Of a stretch of 64,000 nt of DNA, positions 10,191 to 19,889 are shown piece by piece. The notes beneath the pieces were generated by a model. It saw only the letters and a program-made list of their open reading frames with translations, ran no database searches and was not told the DNA's origin. The translations under genes and the position numbers were made by a program. Position 1 is the first letter of the stretch. Each line of letters opens with the position of its first letter. The DNA comes from Folioceros fuciformis (taxonomy: Eukaryota > Anthocerotophyta > Anthocerotopsida > Anthocerotales): assembly GCA_049999805.1 (NCBI GenBank), contig JBNGIO010006231.1:98413-162412 (forward strand), given 5' to 3'.

Positions 10191-12836
10191 ATGGTGGTGT
10201 TGCTGCTGCGGCTGGGACTGGGGCTGCAGGGAGAAGTCGGGGGGGTGCGGGGGATGAGCATCCTGGTCTGACTCAGCTCCCTGGACAGCAGAAACTACCT
10301 GCAGGCGAGGAACTACAGCCTGGTGATGCAGAGAGACTGCAACCTGGTGCTGTATGAGGGGACGCGGACCAGGGGACTGGGAGACCGGGACAGGGGGGAA
10401 TGGAACGGGCTGCACAGCAATGTTGCAGGGCAACGGGGTCTGGTCATTTACGATCAGACGGAAAAAACCGTGATCTGGGAGTCCAACGGGGTTCCTGGGG
10501 ACCAGAATTACCTTGTGCTGGAGGCAGCGGACGGGCGAGCATCAAGGTGCTGAAGCATATACCCAGCAAGCCATCTGGTCCCAGATCCCGACTTAGTCGA
10601 CGCCGGGGTGGGGGCCGGGGCTCGCCGACAGGCCTGACAGCGGGGACATCGAATGGTTTACGCCTGCCAATATGATGTACATACATGGTGGCCAGCTACC
10701 AGGTGCTGTGGAGACTCCCTTGAAAAACGGGAAATTCACCGTTACTTTGAATTCCAGCGGCTTCTTGGAGCTGTGGCACACCGAACCGCAGAACAGCTGG
10801 CTTCTCTGGCACAGCAATTTCAGCAGGCTGGAAGGACAGGAATGCAAGGCCGGCACGTTGCGGGAGGACGGGAATCTGTAGATTGTCGGGCTGAGAGGGG
10901 CGGTGGCATGGGCCAGCGGTGTGCGAGGCCCGCCTCCCCCACATAACTATGTGCTGTATTTGAGCGAGACAGGCAATCTGTCCGTTTTCAACAGCCTTCA
11001 GCTCGACCAGGCCAGTTGGACTTCGCACCTGGCTGAACATCGGGGCTCCCGCTTGCGTCTATGGATTTGGATTGTAGGGTTGGCTGGCGTAGTGATCGCT
11101 ACTAGGGCATTCGGGGCACTGGTCGGGGGATTGTCAATGTATTATAGTTGTTGTTTAGGTGAGGACAGGTAATCCATCGCGCCGCTCCTCACTTGAAAAT
11201 TACAGCCCGGATCATTCTGCTGATGTAGTTCATAATGGGATGTTTTGCAGTTGTAGGTGTATTTAATCCTGCGGGGAAGGCTGGCGATTGACTTACTGAA
11301 AGATGGAGGGCGATGTATGTCGTTGTCGCTAGCTATGATTCAGCAATAGACGAACTATTGAGAAGAAGCTCGGCCAAGGTGGGTTTGGGAAAGTTTATCA
11401 TGGCAAGCTTGCAGATGGGCGCGAAATTGCTGTCAAGGTCTCGTCAGCAAAGTCTAGCCAGGGCAAAGATGAGTTTTACAATGAGGTGAGCGTCGTGTAC
11501 CATGAACGCTCCTCAAAAAAAAAATTGCTGTGGGAGTTCTTAAGGCACCACGGTACTGTATTCGATTCAAAAACAGATGCCGACGTGGATGTACAGATTA
11601 AGCTACTGTCTGTGGTGCATCACCAGCACCTCGTCTCGCTTGTGGGTTGCTGCCTCTCATGGAAAAGTAAGATACTCATGTACAAATACATGATCGGAGG
11701 GGACCTCCAACACTGACTACGTGGTAACTTGATTTGCCTGTACATACATGCGGCAAGGCGGCAAGTCTGATGGCATTGGAACTTGTTTCTCAGGAGATAC
11801 TGCTGTGTCCCAACCTTTGAGTTGGAACGAAAGGACAAGGATAGTGATGCAAGTTGCAGAAGGTAGATACATAGGTCTACCAATGGACAGGTGATTTGGT
11901 TGTGGAAACACAGGGCACAGGTTGGACGAGGTCACGCGATGTACTGTGGACAGGCTCATCAATGTATGTACTCTTCCACATGTCTGGAATGTCTACATCA
12001 CGGATGTAGGCCAGCCATTTTCCATCGTCACGTGAAGAGTAGCAACCTTCTTCTGGACGACAAGATGTGTGCCAAAGTGGCAGACTTCGGCCTCTCCAAA
12101 CTGGTAGCAGTCGAACCAGATGCTACTCATATTACAACCGTGGTTAAAGGAACCTTCGGCTATCTGGATCCAGGGCAAGCTTCGCCTTATAGTGTAGCAG
12201 CCTAGAAGTGAAATGTCAATGTGAGACCCTCCTTCCCCATTTTGATTACCATCCTCCCCGTAGGTACTACGGAACAAATAACCTCACACAGAAAAGCGAT
12301 GGGTATGCATTTGGAGTTCTGTTTATGGAGGTACAGCAATACACCCGACTGGTTCACAGGATCATATGTTCAACATCCAGCGGGTAAGCCTCAGGTCATT
12401 TGTACACCAACTAGTTATTTCTGGGAGGTGCTTTCTGTCGGACCCCTAACACCCTGGTAGCCAAATTCAGGTTCGGGAAGCCTGGAAAGCAGGACAGATC
12501 CTGGAGCCGTGTGATCCTAAACTGGGGGATACCTATCACCCATTTGACTTTGTAGAGCTAATCAAGCTTTCTTTGCGGTGCATCAAGACCAGTGGTCGAG
12601 CCGGACCGTCCTTGGCCCAGATTGTGCAACAGCTTAGGGACTTGGGCTTGGTGCAAGTGGGTCCTCTTCGAAGTTGTTTGAAGGGTCGACCATGTGGAGA
12701 TTCCCAAGGCGAGCCAGAAGAGGATATTGGGTCAGGAAGTTTGGAAACACAAGGATCACATCTCGAACACATAGCATCTCTGTATCCGATACAGAATAGC
12801 GTGACTCCAGATCGGGCAGCCTGTGTTCTTCCATGA
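10191..12836 (+). pseudogene. Decayed tandem copy of the lectin receptor kinase
   Basis: The exon order matches the intact kinase at 1.9-4.6 kb: signal peptide, lectin block ([15 protein letters not shown]), membrane segment, glycine loop ([13 protein letters not shown]), catalytic region and C-terminal tail. It is broken repeatedly. An in-frame TGA falls at 10269-10271 where the intact copy has Cys, a TAG at 10879-10881, a frame break near 10550, and a TGA at 11714-11716 replacing the end of the third kinase exon. The catalytic HRD is HRH because GAC became CAC at 12029-12031, while DFGLSK is kept. The YLDPE segment end reads YLDPG. The stop codon region is also shifted. It cannot make the full receptor. 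Confidence 0.88.
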
Positions 12837-13149
12837 ACCGGGAAAACTTGAAGCCATCGTCATGTCCGTCGTGAGGAACTTTCCTTGCACGCATCAAACC
12901 TGTCCAATCTCCTTCCACAGAGCTCAACGCAGCAATCTATGGTGCAGCTCGCTCTCAGACAAGCCAGATAACAAGAGCTTCGTGCAACCAAGAAGAAGCT
13001 CATCGGCAAAAGACGTGGACGCGCTAATTATCCAGACTACAAGTCGTGCCCCTGTGCCCCCACTCAACTTTCCTCATCTTCTGTTAGAACCTGGTGCATA
13101 AAATTCTGGTAGCGCAGATGGTCTACACAGTGGCATTTGCGAGACATCA

Positions 13150-13467
13150 TTCTTAGTAGCCATATAGGCACACTCACATGCAGTCAGGCTGGTACGCACG
13201 TAGTTACTAGCATGCTCCCAGCTTCTATCAAAATCACCTCACAGTTGTGCACCCTGGCGTAGGATGATGTTTGCACATGGAAAATGTTGAGCACGGTCCA
13301 ATACCACAGGAAATACAATGAAGCACGCAGCCTTCTCCTGAAGCGAGATATCGCGGACTGATGAGATGGCTACGCCTTCCTGCACAGCCCTCTCTGCAGG
13401 TGACAACAACGCCGAGACCCTAAGCAAGTCGACACCGGGGCATGATTCGTGATTACCTTCACCTGTA
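13150..13467. repeat. Right copy of duplicated kinase 3' flank
   Basis: This is the homologue of 5128-5430. It joins the pseudokinase to the intact MBF1 gene and shows that the two genes were duplicated together. Confidence 0.7.
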
Positions 13468-13902
13468 TCACTTCAATTTGCCTCTCAACTTGACCCCAAG
13501 AATGCGCTCCATCTTAGCCAAAACTTGCTGGTTAGGTACCGCCTTGCCCGCCTCGTACTCCTGCACAACCTGGGGCCTCTCGTTGATCTGCTGCGCTAAC
13601 TGAGCTTGTGTCAACTTCTTGTCGATTCTGGCCTTCTGGATGGCATGTCGCACTTCGCTGGCCACCTTCTCGAGAGTCCCCGGTTCCGTTTCCTCATCCA
13701 GCTTCCGTGCGTTGACGGAGGTCGAGGCGTCTTTCTTGTTGGTGCCGGCATCAAACTTTTTCACTGTGAGCAGATCGGCCCCAGACCTGAGGGCAGCATT
13801 CACCGTCCGGGGATCCCGAGCCGCCGACGCATTTGCAGCCCTTTTGTGGACCACAACAGGTTCCCAATCCTCGTTCAAGGGCCCGCTGGACCTGTTTGGC
13901 AT
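13468..13902 (-). CDS. MBF1: Multiprotein-bridging factor 1 (transcriptional coactivator)
   Basis: A single uninterrupted frame of 144 residues matches the usual length of MBF1. The N-terminal MBF1 domain (GPLNEDWEPVVVHKR, NAALRSGADLLTVKKF) is followed by a Cro/C1-type helix-turn-helix (residues about 85-140; KKLTQAQLAQQINERPQVVQ, EYEAGKAVPN). The family bridges TATA-binding protein and bZIP activators in the nucleus and acts in stress responses. The sequence resembles the plant MBF1a/b type, whose genes usually have introns in flowering plants. The intronless state could mean a retrocopy or lineage loss. It is the surviving partner of a duplicated pair (relic at 5429-5492), and another fragment lies at 15178-15400. 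Confidence 0.93.
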   Translation of the reverse strand: MPNRSSGPLNEDWEPVVVHKRAANASAARDPRTVNAALRSGADLLTVKKFDAGTNKKDASTSVNARKLDEETEPGTLEKVASEVRHAIQKARIDKKLTQAQLAQQINERPQVVQEYEAGKAVPNQQVLAKMERILGVKLRGKLK

Positions 13903-14045
13903 CCCTGCTTCTTGCTCGATCCGCCTACCTGCTACTCTGGTGTCTCGCGAGAGCGCTCACTCTAACCTACCCCACGGTTACAATTGTACAGAATGCCCTA
14001 GAACGTCGCCCCAAACATCGCTGCCAGAACAACCCTGGTCTCACA

Positions 14046-14200
14046 CTGGGTAGACGCTGCTGTTCCGGGAGCGCCAACTGTCTACCGGGATTTAATGATA
14101 CTGAAGGCAGCAGGGTCGAATTTGTCTTCTCCATTTGGTACCAAGGAATGGAGGCTGCTGACCAGATATCGAGGATGATGGGTTCGGGGACATGGTGTGA
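14046..14200 (+). pseudogene. 5' relic of the conserved gene at 15.7-16.9 kb
   Basis: The start region of the gene at 15681 is mirrored here. Shared elements are a GACGCTGCTGTTCC-like start, an ACTGTCTACCGGGATTTAATG block matching TCTCTACCGAGACTTTATG, and TGGAGGCTGCTGACCAGAT matching TGGAGGCTACTGACCATAT. The rest of the gene is absent. It marks another copy of the MBF1 / conserved-gene divergent pair. Confidence 0.55.
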
Positions 14201-14377
14201 TACATTTGTGGGGGGATTGCACACGGTTACAAGGCTTTATATATTGGCTTGTGGCTTCCCAAATTGGGTAGGCTGTCCTTCCACACAGAGATGCTGTGCG
14301 CGCTCATGGGCGTCTGATGTGGTTTGGGCTAGACTCTGAGGACATTCAAGTCGCAGACACATATGAGATCAGGGACA

Positions 14378-15178
14378 TCTAGCCACCCACACCTACTGGA
14401 TCTTCCAGTGGTTGTTCAAGATTCATGCCCCGCAGTTGTTCAAAACACAACTGGAGTGGGGTCCTCCGGCTTGAGCTAAATGACCAGCCATCGTCATCAG
14501 TCTTGGGTCCCACTTGGAATGGCAACTCTTCCTTCGAAATGGGGCCTTCACAAGGAGTGAATTCAAAAATGCAGGCCAAGCGGCCTCATGCTGGCCCTTC
14601 GCGAGCCACGGATGCAACGCTCTTTTCCTTCCACACAGTTCACAAAATGTGTGTAACATTTCCCGCGTAGTGAAGGTCAGCTGGCCGTGCTTGCCGATGG
14701 CCATTCCAGGTTCATCTGGCCGATCACGACTTGGGAGCCGAGGTAGGATTCGCTCTTTGCTGAATCAGTCTGTATCCCTGGATTTCCCGTCTTCTGCGGG
14801 AACGATGTCTCGAAGGCGGGTTCTGACTCCAGCACACCAACAAAATTCTATGCCATCCGCTTTGCGATGCCTCCCTCTTTCCTCCCAAGTGCATGCAACG
14901 GCAATGCCCTACCGATTTGAGAGTACGCATATTCATAAACTTTCCCTTGCCCTCTTCTCCCACAGATCCCAAACTGTACAAATATTGCTCAACTGCTAGT
15001 AAGTATGAATCCCGAGCCTGAGCCTCCGCGACAGGCTTCTTCCCTACCGCCTGGCAATTGACATTCCTGCTCCGCTCCTTGCCGTCGAACGGGAGCTCAC
15101 ACCGGAAACATATTCGGCAAAACCAATTTTTCCATGCGAACGTGCACCGAGCAAACAGACGAGGCCTCCATCCGGCCA
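14378..15178 (-). pseudogene. Adenylosuccinate synthetase fragments
   Basis: Two minus-strand pieces match the intact gene at 17.2-19.1 kb. Positions 14378-14445 match its third exon (the region at 17605-17675), and about 14940-15178 match its first exon around the P-loop, where [14 protein letters not shown] has become an altered LGSVGEEGKGKF. The middle exon is missing, and 14450-14940 shows no clear homology. At about 15178 the fragment runs directly into MBF1-derived sequence. Confidence 0.75.
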
Positions 15179-15400
15179 CCTTCTCCGGAGTCTCGAGTTC
15201 CGCTACCTCGTCGAGCTTCCGCGCGTTGACGGAGGTGGTGGCATGTAACTGCTTCATTGTGAGCACATCGGTCCCAGACGTGATGGCAGCATTCACCACC
15301 CGTGGACTCCCGAGCCGCCGACGCATTTGCATCTATGTTGTGGACTACAAAAGGAGCCCAATTTTGATTCAGGAGGCCCGATGGATCTTATTGGAGTCTA
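15178..15400 (-). pseudogene. MBF1 N-terminal fragment, fused to AdSS fragment
   Basis: On the minus strand this encodes a degraded MBF1 N-terminus (VNAAITSGTDVLTMKQL, TTSVNARKLDEV), ending where the intact protein continues with SEVRHAIQ. The initiator ATG is not preserved. The frame stays open across the junction into the AdSS fragment, giving a chimeric open frame of about 200 codons (15332-14724). No evidence of expression can be read from the sequence. Confidence 0.75.
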
Positions 15401-15680
15401 GATTCCTGCTGAAGCTGCCTGCCTCCAACCTTAGTAGAGGAAGCAAGCTCCTTGTCTAGAACTCCGCAAGCGCTTCCTAAGCTCTGCGTGCAGGGTGAGC
15501 TTCGCCCCTCAACTTCCCTTTTTGATCCCTGAAGACTGTCTTCATTACCTTCTGTCCGCGAAGGACGGGTGCCTCCTCCCTGGTGTCTCGCCAATGCGTT
15601 CTCTCGCCTGTCGCAAGGTCACGAGTGCCCTAGGTGGGGCCTAAATCACCGCTACCAGGGAAAGCTCTAGGGCTCGCGCT

Positions 15681-16872
15681 ATGGCTGCTGCTGCTGCTGG
15701 GGCTTCAACTCTCTACCGAGACTTTATGGCACTGTAAGCGTAGGGTCGCTCTTATTCTGTCTACTTGGTGTCTGGGGTGGAGGCTACTGACCATATGTCC
15801 AGGGTGATCGAGTTGGAAGGCCTGCAAAGGACAGGCGGGCAGATGTTGCGGAACTTTCAGCAGGAGCTAGGTTCGGACCAACTTTTCTGTCAGTGACGTG
15901 TAACAGTTGCTGAGAAGCTGCTGCTCACCGTGGCACTGTGGAGTGTCCTTCCAGAGTTGTTTCGGCGGCCAGCATTGAACAAGGGATCAGATGTGCTGGA
16001 CAAAGTCTTGGAGGGGGCTCCCAGTCTGCGACTTGCGACATATCTGGAAGCTGGTTGTCGTGACACTCATGCAGATAGGCTGAACGTGACAAGGTGTAAG
16101 CAGCCTCTCCTTGTCTCAGATGGGGGAACATGGCCCAGTGCCATAGCTGTGCTAATGCATGGCTTTGTACTGGCATGTGAAAAGAAGTGGATGCTACTGT
16201 GGAGGGTCTCCTGAGGCACAAAGAACATGGTGATTCTCGTCTGTGCCTCTGCTGCTTTGGACGTGTCATGGATGTGTGCAATTCATCGTCGAAAGTACAT
16301 TTTGTAGTGAACCGTTTTTTTGTCTTAAATCAAATCAGCAGGGAAGCTTATTCAGGAGCTGGCAAGTAAACTTGAGGCTGCTACACTTGTGGCTAATCAG
16401 GAGTGCGATGCACACCTCAACAGGGCTATTGCACTAGCCTGTGAGCCTGACTCAGAAGAGGAAGGTCACAATCCGGTAAGAAAGTCCTTTGACACACTAT
16501 CACCGTCCGCTGTTTCAGCTTTTTTCTGTCGTTTGTTCTATGTTCCTCTGAGAACTCGACCTGTGTGATGCAGTCACCTGGAGGCCCTCAGAGTCCCGAT
16601 TATGCCACAATGATCGCATTGCTGCTAGGCATGCTCCGAAAGGACTACACGATGCAGGTGGGTGCCCGCAAGCGAGTGGTTGACTGTATCGCAAATTGAA
16701 TCTTTCTGTGTTTGTGACAACCAGGTCCGGCTAGTCTTGGCAGGCTAAAATTATAGATGCGCTGGGATTTCACACTCCTGCTGAACAACTGGACAGCTAC
16801 TGCGCAATGTGGACGCTGAGACCTTTCATTGACGACGAGATATTTGTCCAAGCGTTTAAGTTGACTGAATAG
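15681..16872 (+). CDS. Conserved-looking multi-exon protein, unnamed
   Basis: Three 3' exons are clear and join in frame: 16342-16475, 16574-16657 and 16744-16872 (TAG), all with GT-AG borders. They encode a helical segment (KLIQELASKLEAATLVANQE), a short linker and a C-terminus with HTPAEQLDSYCAMWTLRPF and IDDEIF. The family is not identified, although the C-terminus looks strongly constrained. The likely start is ATG 15681 (MAAAAAGASTLYRDFM), and a second exon contains ATDHMSRVIELEGLQRTGG. Junctions between 15734 and 16341 could not be resolved cleanly, so the gene may have extra small exons or be damaged there. It is divergent from an MBF1 fragment, and a truncated copy of its 5' end lies at 14046-14200. 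Confidence 0.5.
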
Positions 16873-17180
16873 TAAACCGAAGTCAGGGAACTTTCGTCTG
16901 GCTTCGCAGTCGCAGCAAGCCCTTCTGTCGGAACTTCATGTCCGACGGGCAGGCTGATCACACTTAACAGCTATAGCATCCAGACCTGAGATGAGCTCTC
17001 ACCGGATTGTCAAAAAATGTCTACTTCAGATAGCTTTCTGATGTGTGCACAAGGTTGACCAGAATGACCTCAAGGGCAGCATCGCACCTGAGACGCCTGA
17101 AACCGACGCATGGCAAGCCTTAGGTCCAACCCAGCTCCTGCGGAAACCCAAGTCACCCTACTTGCCCCGCCGCTCCCACC
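16873..17180. other. Short convergent intergenic spacer
   Basis: This is the 3' side of two convergent genes. No feature is recognised. Confidence 0.5.
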
Positions 17181-19141
17181 CTAGTCTTTCACAATCAGAG
17201 CGTCGCGGCCTGGCCCAACACCTATGTATTGAATTGGCACCCCTGTGACGTCTTCTATTCTTTCCACGTAGTCTCTGGCGGCAGAAGGAAGATCCTTGTA
17301 CTTCCTTATTGAGCTGATGTCCGAGCTCCACCCCCGGATTTCTTCATAGATAACCTGCTCACAAACACACGCAAAACAATCAGGATTTCGCTTCACATCA
17401 CACGGGCAACGGATTTCTGCATAAATGAATAGTACCTCGACTTCTTCGAGTGTCTGTAGGTCAGAAGGAAAGGACGGTAGAACTGTCCCATCTTGTCTTT
17501 TATACGCAATGCCCAACTTCAGTTTTGGGAAAATGGACAGAACATCAAGCTTCGTGAGGTTGAGACTGGAAAAGCCATTGATGTCGCACACATATTTGAG
17601 AGCAGGCACATCTAGCCACCCACATCTCCTGGGCCTTCCAGTGGTTGTTCCAAATTCATGCCCCGCAGTCCGAAGATCAGCAGCAAGCTGATCAAAAACC
17701 TCCGTGGGAAAAGGCCCTGATCCGACTCGTGTTGCATAAGCCTTAGCCTGCAGAAACACCCGACCGACCTTTTACTGTGTTTAAAAACACATTCATCTCA
17801 ACTTTAACACCTAGATGCATCACAAACACTTACCACCCCAATAATATCACCCAGATATCTGGGAGCAATACCTAGACCCGAACAAATCCCAGCAGCAGAT
17901 GCATTAGACGACGTAACGAAAGGGTAAGTCCCGAAGTCGATGTCAAGCATCGTTGCCTGCCCTCCCTCCACCAGTATTCTTTTGCCCTGTAACCTGGCGT
18001 TGTTGATGAGGTGCACAGTGTCCGCAATATAGGGCTCCAAGCGCTCCGCGAATCGCATATAATTATCAACCTCTGCATCCAACAAGCTTTTGCTGTACTC
18101 GAAGTCATCAAACCGCTTAGCTGCATCCTGCAGAAGGATGTCCAGCTTTTCCCTGAATGTATCCGGTCGACGCAAGTCCCCAACTCGAAGGCCATTCCGA
18201 AGTGCTTTATTGGCATAGCAGGGCCCGATTCCCCGCTTAGTGGTCCCAATCATGGAATCTGCCAGTTCAGCCTCGCGCAAACCATCCACCGTTTGGTGCA
18301 TGTCAAAAAGGAGGTGAGCACGGTCAGAGACAAATATCCTGCCTTTGCAGGAGACACCACTTGCCTCCAGCCCCTCGATCTCCTTGAAAAACCCGGGCAA
18401 GTGAACAACGACACCATTGCCAATTACGCAGGTTGCGTTCGCGTTGAGAATGCCCGACGGCACAAGGTGAAGCGAGAACTTTTTGCCCTCACTGTCATAG
18501 ATGGTATGACCAGCATTGGCTCCCCCCTGCAAAAGCGGACCGAAAGTTTATCACCACCTCCCTACAAGGCCAGGGCCACAACCAACGGTGTCCTCACACC
18601 CTAATTTTGCCCTATGCATACCTGGCAACGCGCAACAATGTCGTACTGCTGTGAGAGGATATCCACAAGCTTCCCCTTGCCCTCGTCTCCCCACTGCGTC
18701 CCCAAAACGGCACAAATCTGGCTCAATTCGCTGACAGAATCACTTCCCTGCGCCTCCGAGACTGGCTTCTCCGCCACAACCTGGCACTTGACATTCCTAC
18801 TCCGATCCTTGGCGTCGAACGGGGAGCTCGCTCCTGAAACGCATCCGGCAAAAGCGAATTTTTCGTGCGAGCGCGCACTTAGGCAGACCGGGCTTCCGTC
18901 CCGAACACACCTCCACTGCCAAGGAAAGCCGATCTGAACACTTTGATCCAACCCCGTAAGCCCAGCCGGGCCGGAGAAGTGCGCAGCAGACGAGAGTCCG
19001 TGCTGCTGCTGCGGCTNNNNNNNNNNNNNNNNNNNNNNNNNNNNNNNNNNNNNNNNNNNNNNNNNNNNNNNNNNNNNNNNNNNNNNNNNNNNNNNNNNNN
19101 NNNNNNNNNNNNNNNNAGCAGGGGGCCACGGTCGGCACCAT
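17181..19141 (-). CDS. PURA: Adenylosuccinate synthetase (purine synthesis)
   Basis: The enzyme joins IMP and aspartate using GTP, the first committed step to AMP; the plant form is plastid-targeted. Minus-strand exons are the first exon ending at 18622, then 18526-17834, 17747-17436 and 17354-17181. Motifs are the P-loop [66 protein letters not shown] and the C-terminal [13 protein letters not shown]. The first exon carries a long low-similarity leader that would serve as transit peptide and runs into the 100-N gap. The ATG at 19141 (good context) lies beyond the gap and its frame cannot be checked, so the start is provisional. Fragments of this gene lie at 14.4-15.2 kb. Confidence 0.93.
19017..19116. 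other. Assembly gap (100 N)
   Basis: The run of exactly 100 N inside the adenylosuccinate synthetase leader is probably a placeholder of unknown true size. Confidence 0.95.
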
Positions 19142-19569
19142 GGCTGGAGAACGCGAATGGCAGCCTCCCAAAAACCAAGCACCAGCTCTCAATTTTACCA
19201 AGCTATCCAGACACCTACATACATAGGTCCCAGTATGAACCTAGTCTGCCTGGGTCGCTCCTTCACCAGGGTCGAGCTGGAAGTTGGAAAGGTTGCTGAC
19301 ACCAGTGATGAAGTAACGGAGAGTACAAAGCTCTGTAACGTGAATGTGGGTGATTTAGCAACAACAGCATAGCACAAAACTAAATTCCTCAAAGTTGTTT
19401 TTTCAAATATATATACATATACATATGATGAAAACAAAATAATTAGATACTTAATAAGTGCAATATAGGATTTTTATTCATGATCACCTTTTTTATTTGA
19501 TTATTATTGCGATAAACCGATATCCGTCCTTGATTGGGTTTCATTTCTTACTAGTCTATCCAACGGTTT

Positions 19570-19745
19570 CTTATTAGTCGGTCCGACAATTTCTTAGTAG
19601 TTCATTTGACTTGTTTGTTATTTCTTAGTGGTCCATTTAACTATTTCTTGGTAGTTGGTTCCGTAGTTTCTTAGTAGTTAGTCTAACAATTTCTTGGTAG
19701 TTAGTTTGATAATTCCATAGAAGTTGGTTTGACCATTTATTAGAA
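19570..19745. repeat. About 30-bp degenerate tandem repeat
   Basis: Six or more imperfect units follow the pattern TTTCTTAGTAGTT plus about 15 variable bases ending GAC or AAC. The flanks (19400-19870) are AT-rich with no gene. Confidence 0.65.
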
Positions 19746-19889
19746 GTGATTCATTCTTCATATTAGATATTAGATTTCTGAGTGTAAGATTTGGTCTCCA
19801 TCTAGTATCAATCCATCCCTATAATTTTCGAAGGGGAACATCGATTCTCCATTGGGGATCCGCGTCTTGGGGGTCCTTGATGGCCCCCC

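Noticed and set aside
13468-13902. Bacterial XRE-family regulator, hinting at contamination or transfer
   Set aside because: The HTH is preceded by the eukaryotic MBF1 domain at the normal length, so it is the nuclear coactivator.
14423-14704. Minus-strand frame with a CxxC motif (FCELCGRKRALHPWL)
   Set aside because: It lies between two AdSS fragments and overlaps one of them; a single CxxC and no other support are not enough to call a gene.
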